64,000 bases of DNA from Halocaridina rubra (taxonomy: Eukaryota; Arthropoda; Malacostraca; Decapoda; Atyidae): NCBI GenBank assembly GCA_037179515.1, contig JAXCGZ010001900.1, forward strand, positions 171,001 through 235,000, read 5' to 3'. Positions within the stretch are counted from its first letter, which is position 1. Every line of letters starts with the position of its first letter. Below the pieces are notes generated by a model. That model was not told the origin of the DNA and did no database searches. It was given only the letters and a program-made list of their open reading frames with translations. Shown in pieces: positions 10,079-21,517 of the stretch. A program made the translations under genes and the position numbers.

Positions 10079-11813
10079 TCCACGTACTGAAAAAAAAAGT
10101 TTGCAGCAACATTTTTAGTTTGCATCCAACGGAATTTCTTATTCCAATATTCACTTGAAAAAACAAAGGCTGAAACAGAAGACGAAACATCATTACCTGA
10201 TGGAGTATACATAAATACAAGACTGAATATATGTAATATACAGAAAAGTCCTTTTTTTTGAAAATGGGACTACTTTGTATTATTGATAGAATACATCGTC
10301 AAGGATGTTTTCCTTGAGAGTATGGGTGGCCGGGAAAAAATATGGAAGAATTATCCACAAGGAGATTATAAGAGAATAAATAACCACTTTACAAGTATTA
10401 ATATGAAGGTCCATTTCAACAGCAAATCTTAACAGGAGATGTATCAGTAGCTGTGAGGATTTAAGAAGATTTTTAGTTGTGGAATGCCATTTACAAGAAT
10501 AGAAATACTTATTGATAATTAGAAATTGTTCAGTAATATAAGATTTGCTAAGAAGAGGAGACACGTATATTTGAATAGGTATACATGAATCAGAAACGTA
10601 CAGTTGTGTACAAGAGTATAAAAACAAGAAATGATCATCTTTGCATAAAAAGAGAGGCAGACAGGAAATAAGAAAAGGACATTGTGAGAAGAGCTGTGAA
10701 AAGTCTCAAACCCCTCCACAGCTTTATTAGCAGAAAATTATAGATCAAAGAACAAGCTATATATTTGTAAAGAGAAGACGAATGCATCTTTGAGACATAT
10801 GAAGAGTTCCGTGATTAGGTGAAAAAAAAGGATTCATGCAATATATTTGCATTTCAAAATTCTGTACTCACAACTAACGAGGAGATGAAAGAACCAGCCC
10901 AATATAAAGGAACATTCTCTTTTCAGTAATAGAAGTACGAAGAACATTCTTGGAATTAGATACTTACAAAACTGTGGATCTTAATCATATATACCCAAAT
11001 GTGCTTAAGGAATGTATTGCACCATTGGTTCTTGTACTTTACATCATAATGTAAAGTTGCTTGCACTAGAGAGATTCCAAGATGCTGGAATTACTGAGCA
11101 TTGTACGCATCTAAAAAAAAGAAAAAACAAAGCTCCTAGCTATTGCTGTATTTCAGTAACTAGTTTAAGTTGCATAGTTTTGGTGTAATGCTTACGAGCA
11201 GGCAGGTCTATACAAGTATTAAAAAGCTTACTGGAGTGTCATTTGAAAATCTACAATAATGACAAGAGTTTGTGGAAATATCTTAAAGTGGATTCGAATT
11301 CATTTAGATGGCAGAGTGTATAGGATGAGAGCAAGGCATGCAAAATCAGACTGGAGATAGGATAGAAATAGGGTTTCACGATGTTTAGTTTTAGGGCCCA
11401 TTCTGTTGCTTATGTATGTAAATGTGCAAGTGGCTTTACATACATTTTGTTATACATTTACGTATGATACAGGAGTTGGGAAACTGGAATAAATTAAAAT
11501 TATTGATTACAAACTCAAGGTAGACCTTGATAGTCTAATGGTGTGGTCATATATGTTGTCAGTGAGGCTTAGTACTTATAGGAGTAAATGAGAATGTGCA
11601 AGAGTGAAAGAATGACCACATTTGGGTATTCAACGTCAGGAGAGTAAATCAGACTCTGAGAGTGAAAGAGATGTAGGGATCACTGTATTAGGTATATTTG
11701 TTTCTAAATATACTCTTAGATGACATAGGAAAGGAAGTTTATGCCTATTAGCAAATATAATTGTGGCTTCAGACATGCAGACCAACAGAATTATAGAAAT
11801 ATGTTCAGGACAA
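10079..11813 (+). pseudogene. LINE A3 endonuclease end and reverse transcriptase remnant
   Basis: After LINE B1, family A coding text resumes with LLIEYIVKDVFLESMGG and WKNYPQGDYKRINNHF at 10275-10390, equal to the end of the endonuclease in A5. Then LELDTYKTVDLNHIYPNVLK near 10950-11010 and VCGNILKWIRIHLDGRVYRM near 11270-11330 mark the reverse transcriptase. The catalytic DD box is not recognisable and stops are frequent. The segment ends at the left LTR of Ty3-2 within the region equivalent to the MFRN.YVTY segment. Confidence 0.7.
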
Positions 11814-12249
11814 TGTTATGTTTCTAACCTGTTCAAGATAAGTAGATGGTTGTAAAGCTTTATGAAGGTACATAATTGTGTATGATGTGTAGTCATTATA
11901 ATACATATACCATTCTCATCATTAAAGTTATAGAGATAAAGTGGGGTTGATATATATACACAACAATACTGTAACTGCTTTTATTTTGCTACACCATTTG
12001 TAGAAGAGCATAAATTCTAAAACGAAACAAAATACATAAATGACATGAAAACAATCAGTAATACTGGATAAGATCAAATTCCTTGTAAGAAGGATCGAAA
12101 CCCTTGTATGAAGAATCTAAGCACATTATCGAAGCACTTGTTAGAAGGATCGAAGCACATTATTTGTGGGTGTCAAACCTAAATAATAGAAAACACTTTC
12201 TGAGTGTTCAATAGAAACTTAACACTAAAGGGGTATCTTTGACACAACA
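11814..12249 (-). repeat. Ty3-2 3-prime LTR
   Basis: It matches 16405-16841 over its whole length with scattered substitutions and small indels. It carries the TG...CA ends, with the inverted TGTT/AACA termini typical of LTRs. A shared internal series of short direct repeats (AGAAGGATCGAA..CATTAT, about 12085-12165) occurs in both copies. Confidence 0.9.
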
Positions 12250-12264
12250 CTTCTTTCCCCTTAA
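12250..12264 (-). other. Ty3-2 polypurine tract
   Basis: On the coding strand, AAGGGGAAAGAAG lies directly upstream of the 3-prime LTR. A purine run at this position is the expected primer for plus-strand DNA synthesis and confirms the minus-strand orientation of the element. Confidence 0.7.
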
Positions 12265-12477
12265 AAGAGTTTTGAGTCCATGTATGGGTATATACAAAAT
12301 ATATCTTGTCTTAATATCTATGTTATCATAATATCATTCATGGTTACAAATCTAACTATCAGGAAGTACCCTGTGTGCAACCTGACTCTGGGGTAAAGGC
12401 ACTGTTAACACATCTACTGAAAATGAAACCTCTGTTTTCGTGATTGGTTCCACTGCATTTCTGGGACGAAGAGTTTG

Positions 12478-13420
12478 TTAAGCATCAGACTGAGCTGCTG
12501 AGAGGTGGTGCCTATTGTCAGACCAAGAAGGCTTTACCTGATCAATGTGTCTCTTCATTACATTCCCATTTACTCGAGCATCATAATGCATATTCCCAAC
12601 CTTTCGTGTAATTTCCACAGGTATCCACTTGTCTGGTGTGTATATGATATACAAGGACTGGAGACGAAGGTCGAAAGTATCGTGTCTCCTTTTGGTGTTG
12701 TAATTGTGTCCAGCCTTTGTTCTGCTGATCACTAAGAAAATCAGGCAACATCAGATCTAACTTAGTCTTAATTCTCCTCCCCATCAATAAAACTGATGGT
12801 GCCATACCCGTAGTTGCATGTGGGGTAGTTCAACAACTTAAGAGAAATTTACTTATGCTAGTAGGAACAGTAGCATGCGAGGCTTGTCGACATTTCATGT
12901 TATGCTTAAATGTCTGGGCAAATCTTTCAGCCTCCCCATTTGTGGCTGGATGATAAGGTGCAGAAAAGGTGTGTAAAATACCGTTTACATCCAAAAAATC
13001 TTTGAATTCCTGGGAAGAATTTGAGAACCATTTATCAGATACTATGCGCTCTGGCAGACCATGGACTGCAAAAAGTGGCATTAATGCTTTGGTACTGCAA
13101 AGTGAGGTAGTTAACTTCACTGGAATAACCTCTGGCCATTTACTGTAAGCATCTACAACAATTAAGTAAGAATATCCAAGAAATGGGTAAGCAAAATCAA
13201 TGTGTGGCCATTGCCAAGCATGTCTAGGATATTCCCATGGGTGCAAACGTGGTAGTTTGGGATTAATTTGATTGATGGAACAAGTCTTACATTTCCGAAC
13301 AGACATTTCAATGCCCTTGTCCATTCCAGGCCACTACATGCAACTTTTAGCTATTGCTTTAGCTCTTGCAATTCCCTGGTGATTCTCATGTAGATCAGTG
13401 AGTACCTGTTCCCTAAGCTG
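12478..13420 (-). pseudogene. Ty3-2 integrase
   Basis: From high to low coordinates, a zinc-binding region with KCKTCSINQ (near 13280) leads into the core frame 12830-13324. The acidic residues lie in HIDFAYPFLGYSYL, ERIVSDKWF and ATNGEAERFAQTFK, so the D, D and E positions are present although the usual SDNGP box reads SDKWF. The C-terminal part (12478-12805) contains MAPSVLLMGRRIKTKLDLM, standard for the region after the core. A stop near 12832 and a frameshift separate the pieces. The protein would insert the cDNA into the genome. Confidence 0.85.
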
Positions 13421-13689
13421 CTTAGGAACAACAACTCTGGCCTCAGGTAATATGCAGTCCTGCACTAAGTTCAGACCATACCGCCACATATGGTTTACAT
13501 TCATCCTTAGTCATTGCTGAACCTCGGCCAGTGAGTAAATGCTGAAGTATCTTGGACAATATTGGATCCTGTTTTGGGCTTTTAGCTATATGTATAGCCA
13601 TGATAGGTAAGTTGTAGCTGCCTAACAACAAAATACTGACATCATGATCTGTTGGAAATTCGTCTGCGGGTAAGAGAGATAGTGCACCT

Positions 13690-14135
13690 GCATTGCCTAT
13701 CTTGGTAGCAAACTTTTACTCATATGTACATTTATTAGCTGCTAAAATGATAGCCCACCTTTGTAGTCGTGCAGCGACTAGAGTAGGTAAACCTGCTTTG
13801 GGACCCAAAATGGCTAATAATGGTTTATGGTTAGTGACTAACTTAAATTCCATCCTGCCGTATAGGTATATGTGAAATTTCTTTACAGCATACACTAGTC
13901 CAAGGCCCTCCTTTTCAATTTGTGAATGGTTTCTTTCAGCCTTATTCAACAGCTTAGATACATAAGCAATTGGTCTTTCTGTGCCATTGGGCATACATGA
14001 GCTAATATTGCACCTAAGCCTACCTGTGAGGCGTCACACACTAGTTTTACCGGTAAGTCCATTCTGAAATGCGTCAAGAACTTTGGAGAAGCTATTTCTG
14101 CTTTTATCTTCTCAAATGACTGTTGACAGTCCACT
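13690..14135 (-). pseudogene. Ty3-2 RNase H
   Basis: Two adjoining frames, 13946-14134 and 13716-13994, give VKLVCDASQVGLGAIL, the first catalytic Asp, then RPIAYVSKLLNKAERNHSQI with the conserved E, and FKLVTNHKPLLAI. Ty3 elements normally have TDH in the last motif; here it is TNH, removing a catalytic Asp. A one-base shift near 13990 also breaks the frame. Confidence 0.85.
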
Positions 14136-14137
14136 GA

Positions 14138-15070
14138 CTAGTGCCATGCTACGTCTTTGTATAGCAGTCGATATAGTGGTTCTGCTAGGGTAGCAAAGTC
14201 TTTTATGAACTTTCCGTAAAATGTCATAAGTTCTAAATATGACCGTAGCTCCACAACATTTTCAGGCACTTTTGCTGACTGTGCTGCCCTGACTTTGTCA
14301 TCTGTCTTGCGAATACCCTGGTCATTTATAATGAACCCTATATACTGAATTGCTGAAACTTTAAGAAGACATTTGCTCTTTTTTATTTTCATTCCATTGT
14401 CTTGGATATGTTCCAATACTGCTACTAGTCTTTCATGATGCTCTCTCTCTCTCGTCCTTTCCTGCTACTAATATGCCATCAACGAAACAAAATACTCAGG
14501 GCAATCCATTGAATATCTTATCCATTGCTAGCTGACATATTGCGGGACTGCTGGCTACTCCATATTATAGTGTTTTGGGACGAAATAACCCTAAATGAGT
14601 ATTTATTGTACATTTTTCCTGTGACTTGTCATCCATGACCAACTGCTGAAAGGCATGTTTTAGGTAAATTTTTAAAAAGATCTTACATTCTCCTAGGACT
14701 GCAAGCATATTTATAGGGCTGGGTAGAGGGTATTGGGCAACTTGTAACTGTGGGTTTAGTGTTACCTTATAATCTCCACTCAACCAAACACCTTCATCTT
14801 GTTTTGCTTCTGGAACTAAAGGGGTTCCCCAGTCTGAATGCATGACTCTTTCCCGTGTGCCTTCTGCTTCTAACCTTTTAATTTCCTGTTCAACTGAGGC
14901 TTTTAAAGCAAATGGAATAGGTCTAGGAGCAAAAATCTTGGGTGTTGCATCAGATTTCAGACCTAAGGTTGCCTTTGTGTTTTTTTTACTGTGCCATGTC
15001 CATCAGTAAAAATTTCCTCAAATTCTGAAAACACATCACTCACAGGGGGTAACAGTTTTATTTTCTACCT
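14138..15070 (-). pseudogene. Ty3-2 reverse transcriptase
   Basis: The N-terminal frame 14565-14843 carries SDWGTPLVPEAKQDEGVWL (fingers). A middle part broken by stops holds the catalytic box, which reads FVDG (14475-14489) instead of (F/Y)VDD, so the second catalytic aspartate is gone. The frame 14138-14416 has KCLLKVSAIQYIGFIIND and the thumb-like LRSYLELMTFYGKFIKDFA. Order and content are those of Ty3 reverse transcriptase just upstream of RNase H. Confidence 0.85.
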
Positions 15071-15245
15071 TCAGAACTTTCAAAGTTTCCGACCATTTTA
15101 ACTGAAATTGTCTCCACTAATTTAAACCCATTAATGTCTGACCTTGGCCTTTCACAATGTTGAGGGGCAGATCCTGTGCTATCTGCTGATCATACTGAAC
15201 AGTAACCTTGGTGAACCTACTACCTCGATGTTGTGCATTGAAATC

Positions 15246-15400
15246 TCACAGAAGTTTATTGCAAGCTTCTATGGACAAATCAGGTATTTTGCATGTCACC
15301 TGTTTGGCCATCACAGAGACATCTGCTGCTGTGTAAGCCAGCATGACAACCAGCACACTGTTTATGCTTACTGTAATCATTAACCACTTGATTTTGCTAC
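15246..15400 (-). pseudogene. Ty3-2 protease, active site mutated
   Basis: At the end of the 238-codon frame 15246-15962 the text VVMLAYTAADVSVMAK occupies the place where Ty3 elements have LADTGADVSVM or similar. The catalytic D-T/S-G has become Y-T-A, so proteolytic activity is lost although the flanking residues are conserved. The protease is fused in frame behind gag here, without a visible boundary. Confidence 0.75.
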
Positions 15401-16299
15401 TTATAGAGTTAATTTGAAAAGCAAATTCCGGTTTACTATTATCTAATTGCTCTGATGGCTTGTCTGACTGATCATTCTGTTGTGTTTCAGGTCTAACTGA
15501 GGAATAATTGATGTGTTTCTCTGTTTTGCGGAGCCTACATATGCCACTGAAACGACCATTGCGTTCATAACTGTTACATTTCTTGTCAGTTGCTGGGCAC
15601 TTTGTCCTGTCACTGGGATAATGACCTGCCTTACCACACCTGAAACATGGCTTTATATTTGTGGATTGTTTACCCTCAGGTTTCTTTTGAACTGTTGTGC
15701 TCTTTCTTTGTTGCCATGCTTGTTTACCATACCGGGAGGACAATTTATTGACCTGAGAATTATATTGTGAACCCTCAATGGCTTGAGCTTGAGAATTTGC
15801 TAATTCCAGAATCCTAGCAGTGTCTAAAACCTTATCTAATGTTAGGGAGTCCTCCAGAAGCAATTTTTTCCTAAGTTCGTGTGAATTACACTTGACTATA
15901 AACTGATCTGTTATGACATCCTCCTTGTTATTGAACTCACACGTAGAAGCTAGCTCTTTCAACTTGGTAACAAAGGCATCAGCTGATTCACTTGCATCAT
16001 GGGTGCATTGGCTAAACCTAAATCACTCATATCTAAAATTAATTTTAGGAGCAAAATAGACATTTAGCAATCAATTGTTTGTTGAAGGATGTTACCTGCA
16101 GGTGTAAGGGTTTTTACACCTCCTGTACCTCTAGACTTGCTATATGGAGTAATAGGGCATGCTTCTGCTCATCTTTGGTGACTCCTAAGGCCTTCAGGTA
16201 GATATCAAACGAATCTATCCACTTATTCCACATCTGTGCAACAGTGGAAGGTTCCTCTTGTATGGAAAACGCTCTGGTCACGGGTAGATCAAGCACCAT
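15400..16299 (-). pseudogene. Ty3-2 gag with zinc knuckle
   Basis: The gag start is in frame 16114-16299 (MVLDLPVTRAF.., then WNKWIDSFDIYLKALGV, a common Ty3 gag opening). The longer frame 15246-15962 continues it with VITDQFIVKCNSHELRKKLL and a double zinc-knuckle region, CFRCGKAGHYPSDRTKCPA followed by KCNSYERNGRFSGICR, whose second Cys and His are lost. A disrupted segment (15963-16113) separates the two frames. Gag would form the particle and bind element RNA. Confidence 0.85.
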
Positions 16300-16391
16300 G
16301 GTTGTGGCATGACTGCCGTGGGCTGGTTACAAACTCCTGCCAAAACTTGGTTGGTGCCAAATTTGTGGCCTCCTCTGCCTGGTGTCATTAA

Positions 16392-16404
16392 CATTCATCG
16401 CCGC
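16392..16404 (-). other. Ty3-2 putative primer-binding region
   Basis: On the coding strand the bases right after the 5-prime LTR read GCGGCGATGAATG. A GGCGAYGA core is shared with the TGGCGACGAT that follows the 5-prime LTR of Ty3-4. Position next to the LTR is right for a tRNA primer site, but the match to any particular tRNA is not established here. Confidence 0.4.
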
Positions 16405-16841
16405 TGTTATGTTTCTCACCTGTTCAAGATAGTAGATGGTTGTAAAGCTCTATGAAACTCTATAATTGTGTATGATGTGTAGTAATTATAATACATATCC
16501 CATTCTCATCATTAATGTTATAGAGATGAAGTGGGGTGTATATGTATACACAACTATAATGTATCTACTTATATTTTGCTATGCCATTTGTAGAAGAGTA
16601 TAAATCCTAAAACTAAACAAAATACATAAATGACATGAGAACAATTTTAATACTGGATAAGGTTAAATCCCTTGTAAGAAGGATCAAAACCATTGTATGA
16701 AGGATCGAAATACATTATGGAAGCACTTGTTAGAAGAATCGAAATACATTATTTGTGAGTATCAAACCTAAATAATAGAAAAACTTCCTGAGTGTACAAT
16801 AAAAACTTAACACTAGTTAAAGGGGTATCTTAGACACAACA
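16405..16841 (-). repeat. Ty3-2 5-prime LTR
   Basis: The partner of 11814-12249, in the same orientation, with matching ends and inner short repeats. It is followed on the right by LINE A3 sequence. As the upstream LTR of a minus-strand element it would carry the promoter, but I see no convincing TATA arrangement to mark. Confidence 0.9.
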
Positions 16842-17105
16842 CTAATATGTGGTCTAAGCCATATGGGCAACACCATTCTGGTATTTATGCTTAAAATAAA
16901 CTACAAGCACATTGGAAAAATTCTGAAATATGCTGCAAAGTTGGAGACAATAATATAATATCTCCGTTATGAGGAATCGTAGAAGGAGTTAGCTTTATTA
17001 CCAATTGAAGATCGTAAAAATGGACATTCATAGTTTTAAGAATAATAAAAGTGTTAGTGAAAATGAGAAAAAAAATATATCTCTAGATCTTTGGGACATG
17101 AAAGC
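16842..17105 (+). pseudogene. LINE A3 C-terminal region after the Ty3-2 insertion
   Basis: The read-through of TATGTGGTCTAAGCC, ATGGGCAACACCATTCTGG and ACATTGGAAAAATTCTGAAA corresponds to the YVRPKLEYAAPFWNPHL..KLEKVQR segment of family A. It is followed by an ISVMRN-type remnant of RNLSYDERLREL near 16960-17010. This is where the family A reading broken at 11813 resumes. It fades out near 17105, where Ty3-3 begins. Confidence 0.65.
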
Positions 17106-17680
17106 TATACCTTGATCTTGATTAATGAAACTTGGCATTCCTCACAGGCTAAAGACTGATTCAAGACATTTGATCACAGTTCTTGTATGCATATTTGAAC
17201 ATGGAAATACAAAGGGAAAGTGCGAGTAGCCATCAACAAAGGTAAGCATATAGTTATTACTACTTGTAGATGGCAAAGGTTCCTTCTCAATACTGGGGCG
17301 TTCCATCGGTTGAGTAGCTTTCATGAGTGTCTCTTTGCTAGATGATGGAAGTTTAGTTCTAATTGTGCACACACTTTACACAATCCACAAAACTTCTTTA
17401 CATCCTTTGTTGAGAAAGGAAGGTTTTTAGAAAACACAATATTTAAAAGTCGAGCAGCTCCAGGATGGCAAAAACCCTCATGAAAGTCAGTGAGATTAGG
17501 CACAGAGGAAACAGAACTGCAAAATACTCTAGTCGGGGTATCAAGGGCAACTTTCTGTTTACCAGGATGATACTGTATTGTGTAAATGAACGATGATAGT
17601 TCCAACCTCTGCACTTGCATTTTGCTTTTCTTAACCTTAGTTTGCTTTTTGTTGTCTAACATAAGAGATAGGAGCACAAA
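17105..17680 (-). pseudogene. Ty3-3 RNase H end and integrase N-terminus
   Basis: Frame 17321-17677 opens with the RNase H tail (YTIQYHPGKQKVALDTPTR), followed by an H2C2 zinc-binding region: FHEGFCHPGAARLLN, then KKFCGLCKVCAQL. Frame 17142-17372 then gives the core start with EKEPLPSTSSNNYMLTFVDG, the first catalytic Asp, and YSHFPFVFPCSNM. The rest of the core is missing because the element stops at about 17105, so the second D and the E are absent. Confidence 0.8.
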
Positions 17681-18960
17681 TCAGTAATCAAAGTAAATTG
17701 TCATATTGTTAAGAAATGGTTACATTGATGCATAATTTCAATAATAGCTGTAACCTCCTTTTCCACTGTCAGGTAAAATAATTCCCTTCATTGTAGAGTT
17801 CTGGGTATAAGCATTACCAGATGGCAATCTTGATTCAGGACTGCAGAGATGGTGACTTGCAAAGCATAACACTCCACAACAAATGAAAGGTTCTCATCTA
17901 CATACCTCAAAGCAGCATCCACATGTTGTTTCTTCAATTGATTATATACCGCAAATGCTACTTCACTTCATGAGAAAGTCTTAGTACAGTATTTACCAAA
18001 GGCTAAATTGTGTTAGAGAAGTCGGGCATCCATTTTGAACCTCAAGCCAGCAAACTTTAGGCTATTCATAGGGATGTCATATTTGTGGGAGAAGGTAGTT
18101 CTTGAAGTGGACGCAATCCATCAGGATCAGGCTTTTTAGTATAATTGCTATCAAGCTCTAAACAACCTATAAAAAATTCTGAGCGCATTTACCATGCTTT
18201 GCCTGAGTTAATCCAGCCACAGTAATATTATCTAGATATGGAAAGGTATCCTTGAGATTTTTATCTTTAATTAGTTTTTCATTACATGCTGAAAAACAGT
18301 TAGTTCACTAGTGATCCTAAATGGGATCTTACAAAACTTTCGTAGTTTCCCTGCAGTCTCAAAAGCAGCGTACCTTTTCTCACATTCCTGAATTCTGATT
18401 TGGTGGCATGAACTCTTTGAAATCAAATGTGGAAAGCACCATGTCCTCAATCTTTGGTATTAGATATGTATATTTGTTTGCATACTGGTTAATGGAATAT
18501 TGATTTGAGGGTATGCAATATAAAGCCTCTATTTGTGCATGTCAAAAAGGTCTTTCACCACAACCACCTGAGCTCGACATGGACACAAGCTCTGTTTGAT
18601 TACACCCTTAGATAGTATATGTGATATATGGTCCTCATTAAACAACTTGTTGTCCTTAATATAGTGTTTCGATTTTACAGCTATAGTTTTACATCCTGGA
18701 GGCAGGTTCAAGAACAGTATAGTTTCATTAATATTTGAGGTTGCTAAAGAACACAGCAAGTCTGCACTGGTAATCTTTGATCAGGTTCGTTACGCTCTTG
18801 TGTTGCTTCTGGATGTCATGGCCAAAGATAATAACAGATTCTTTAGATCTTCTAAGTGAGTTGATAGATAGATTTGATCATTATGCATCAAATCTACTAT
18901 AACAAACCCTGGAAAACTTGCATTTAAAGATATTGATGTCACTGAAATCTCTTTATTTGT
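17680..18960 (-). pseudogene. Ty3-3 protease end and reverse transcriptase remnant
   Basis: At 18820-18960 the text GFVIVDLMHNDQIYLS and, one frame over, SVIIFGHDIQKQH matches the end of Ty3 proteases and their link to the polymerase. Frame 18529-18759 holds the fingers opening, FLNLPPGCKTIAVKSKHY, then ISHILSKGVIKQSLCPCRAQ and VVVVKD. Between 17700 and 18520 the palm is badly decayed. No catalytic YxDD box was found. Confidence 0.65.
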
Positions 18961-19187
18961 ATACTGTCATATTTTAAATTTTTTTCTTTTTTCTTTTCTT
19001 TTTAAGAGTGTGACACCGGGACAGGCAGAAACTGCCCTCATCAACAAAGGCCCGGGCACGAGAAAATACCAAGACGAAGGAAAAGAAAAAGGTTAAGGGC
19101 AAGGCAGAGATGAGGTAATGTCACACAAAGGAAAACGACAGACCGAAAAAAACAGTCAAAGTAAAGAGGACCCAGAGATATGGAGGA

Positions 19188-20240
19188 CTAGGCTCTGAAA
19201 TGACGATAGATCTGCTTTTTGAAGAATGAAAGGTCATAAGAATTAGGAAAGACACAAGGAGGAAGAGAGTTCCAGAGTCTGGAGGTAGATGGGGAAGAAG
19301 CAGTCACTGCACCGACCAATCCGCGAACTACAAATCTCCACACAGTACCTGTGAGTTGAGGCCGCTTGGCGAGTGTTATGCTGCCTCGGCAGTGGAGGAG
19401 GGATGCAATTCGCCAACTCATCAGAGCAGCGATGGAAGTAGTAGCGATAGAAAAGCGAAAGGGAAGATACCTTACGGCGAAGAAAGAGAGAATCCAGGTT
19501 AGAAGTAAGAGAAGGATCATTAATGAGTCTGACTGCCTTAGATTCAACCCTATCAAGAAAATAAGTATAGGAAGAAGCACCCCAGATTTGTGAGCAATAT
19601 TCTAAGCAGGGGCGGATAAGACCTTTGTAAATTTTAAGTAACTGCAATGAGGAAACATAATAACGAAAACGAAACAAAACCCCAATTTTTTGGATGAAGA
19701 TTTAGAAATTTGGATTATGTGATTCCTCCAAGACAAGTTAGAGGCTATATGGATTCCTAATATATTGATAGAGTTAAGAGGGTAAATTTCATTAATTTTG
19801 AAGACAATAGGGTTATCAAGAGGAGAAGAAGATAAAGAAATAGCAAGAAACTGTGTCTTGGAGGCACTGAATTTAACTAAATTTTGAGTGCCCCATTCAG
19901 ATACTCTCTGCAAATCGGAGTTAAGAGTAGAAGAAAGAGTGATACGAGATTGATTACGAGTAGCAGATGAAGGTTGTGAAGAAAAGGCAGAGGAAAAGTG
20001 AAGGGTAGAATCATTGGCAGAGGCATGAAGAAGAGAGGAAGATTGGGATTGTAGAAGATCATTGATGAAGAGAAGGAAGAGAGTAGGTGAAAGAACAGAG
20101 CCCTGTGGAACACCACTGGAAACAGAGAAAGAGCTAGATGTCGCACCATCAACAACTACAGATATAGAACGGTCAGTAAGAGAACTGGAAATCAGAGAAC
20201 AGAAAGAAGGGGTAAAGCCATAGGCAGGGAGTTTGGTCAA
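19188..20240 (-). pseudogene. LINE B2 reverse transcriptase, second half
   Basis: Frame 19602-20240 carries SVSSGVPQGSVLSPTLF (palm motif), then the catalytic box as ASANDST, where other copies have ASADDST or HAFADDST, so one catalytic aspartate is changed to Asn. It continues with WGTQNLVKFSASKTQFLAIS. Frames 19243-19677 and 19188-19580 hold the C-terminal region: LEYCSQIWGASSYTYF, RYYFHRCSDELANC and a terminal SLPPCVFPNSYDLSFFKKQ. The parts overlap in different frames, showing frameshifts. Confidence 0.85.
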
Positions 20241-20314
20241 CAGAGCCTTGTACCAGACTCTGTCAAAAGCCTTAGAGATATCAAGGGCGATGACAAAGGA
20301 TTCCCCATAGTTCC

Positions 20315-21289
20315 TCAGAGAAGATGACCATACATGAGTAAGATAGGACAGGAGATCACCAGTGGATCTTGCCTTGCGGAAGCCGTACTGGTGATCGGAG
20401 ATAAGTAGTTAGATTCAAGACATTTCAAGAAGTGAAAATTGAGCAAAGTATCAAAAACTTTAGCAATAGAGGAGGTTAGAGCAATAGGTCGGTAGTTAGA
20501 AGGAATAGAGTGGTCACCCTTCTTAGGAACAGGTTGAACTGAAATATTATTCCAAGATGAAGGATAGATACTGGTTGACAGAATGAGGCAAAACAGACGG
20601 CAAAGCACGGGAGCCAGTTCATCTGCAAACTCCTTAAGGAACCTTGCAGGGATACCATCGAGACCAGAGGCCTTGTTTGTCTTTAGTGAGTGAAGAACCT
20701 TATGAACTTTGCGTGTAGAAAGGATAAGGGAGGGCATAGGGTTAGAGAGGGGAAAAGACTGAGGAACAGATGCGCTGGAATCGTTGATAGAAGAGTTGGC
20801 TGAAAAATGAGAGCCAAAGAGAGTGGCTTTGTCAGTGGGAGAGGAAGCTATTGAACCATCAGAACGAATGAGAGGGGGAAAGCTTGAGATACAGAAGTTT
20901 TTGGAGAGGTTTTTGGCTAAGGACCAGAAGCATTTGTCAGTGGGAGAGGAGTTAAGGTCATCAACTTTCCTTCTTATAAAGGAAGTCTTAGACCTTCGAA
21001 TCTGAGCTGTACAGCGATTCTTAGCTATAATAAAAGCAGAGCGAGTTATATCGGAAGGAGAGGCTTGGTAAGATCGGTGAGCCTGATTCCTAGCCTGGAT
21101 AGCCATGGAGCAGGCACGGTCAAACCAAGGTTTAGGGGGAGAGAAAGTTTTTTTAGAAGAGGGGATGTACGCTTCCATTCCCGCGGTCATGATCTCGGCA
21201 ACTTTTACAGCTACCCGATCAGGGTTGCGGGACCGAAAAGCAGTAGTCATCCCATGGGAAGTCAAAGAGAAAGTTACGGAAATTTTCAT
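20315..21289 (-). pseudogene. LINE B2 endonuclease-to-polymerase linker and reverse transcriptase N-terminus
   Basis: The 324-codon frame contains KPWFDRACSMAIQARNQAHR, a linker typical of LINEs after the endonuclease. It continues with LHSLKTNKASGLDGIPARFL and NYRPIALTSSIAKVFDTLL, the first conserved motifs of non-LTR reverse transcriptases. Near the end, the Q.GF.....T..LL motif is shifted out of frame (SPITSTASARQDPL). This is the longest single frame in the window, but it is only part of the protein. Confidence 0.85.
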
Positions 21290-21517
21290 ATTGGGTTCAC
21301 TCGACGTGCCAAAGGCGGCGTTGAGTAGGAGGGATTGGTGGTGGGGGAGCGAAAAGGGAAGAGACAGAGATCATGGAGTGGTCAGATTTACCAAGAGGGG
21401 AAAGCACAGAATAAGAGTAGTTTGAAGGGTTGGAAGTAAAAAATAGGTCAAGAGTGTTTGCAGCTGTTCGTGACGATCAGGAACGCGAGTAGGATGTTTG
21501 ATAATTTGCTCCAGATC

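Larger units (their letters stand above)
11814..16841 (-). mobile_element. Ty3-2: complete but dead Ty3/Gypsy element with two LTRs
   Basis: Two related terminal repeats of about 436 bases (11814-12249 and 16405-16841) flank a minus-strand set of gag, protease, reverse transcriptase, RNase H and integrase. On the coding strand the LTRs begin TGTTGTGTC and end CATAACA. The element sits inside LINE A3, whose C-terminal sequence resumes immediately after 16841. The flanks GACAA and CTAAT do not form a clean 5-base duplication, so the site has mutated or been trimmed. Key residues of protease, reverse transcriptase and RNase H are lost. Confidence 0.9.
7600..17105 (+). mobile_element. LINE A3: CR1-like LINE, interrupted by LINE B1 and Ty3-2
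   Basis: One decayed family A element can be followed in order across two insertions. Its endonuclease start and middle are at about 8220-8618. The endonuclease end and most of the reverse transcriptase are at 10079-11813. The C-terminal region is at 16842-17105. Each piece stops where the next resumes relative to copy A5, so they belong to one ancestor. The first part (about 7600-8200) is weakly similar to the ORF1 region. The right end is cut near 17105 by Ty3-3 sequence and the 3-prime tail is lost. Confidence 0.75.
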
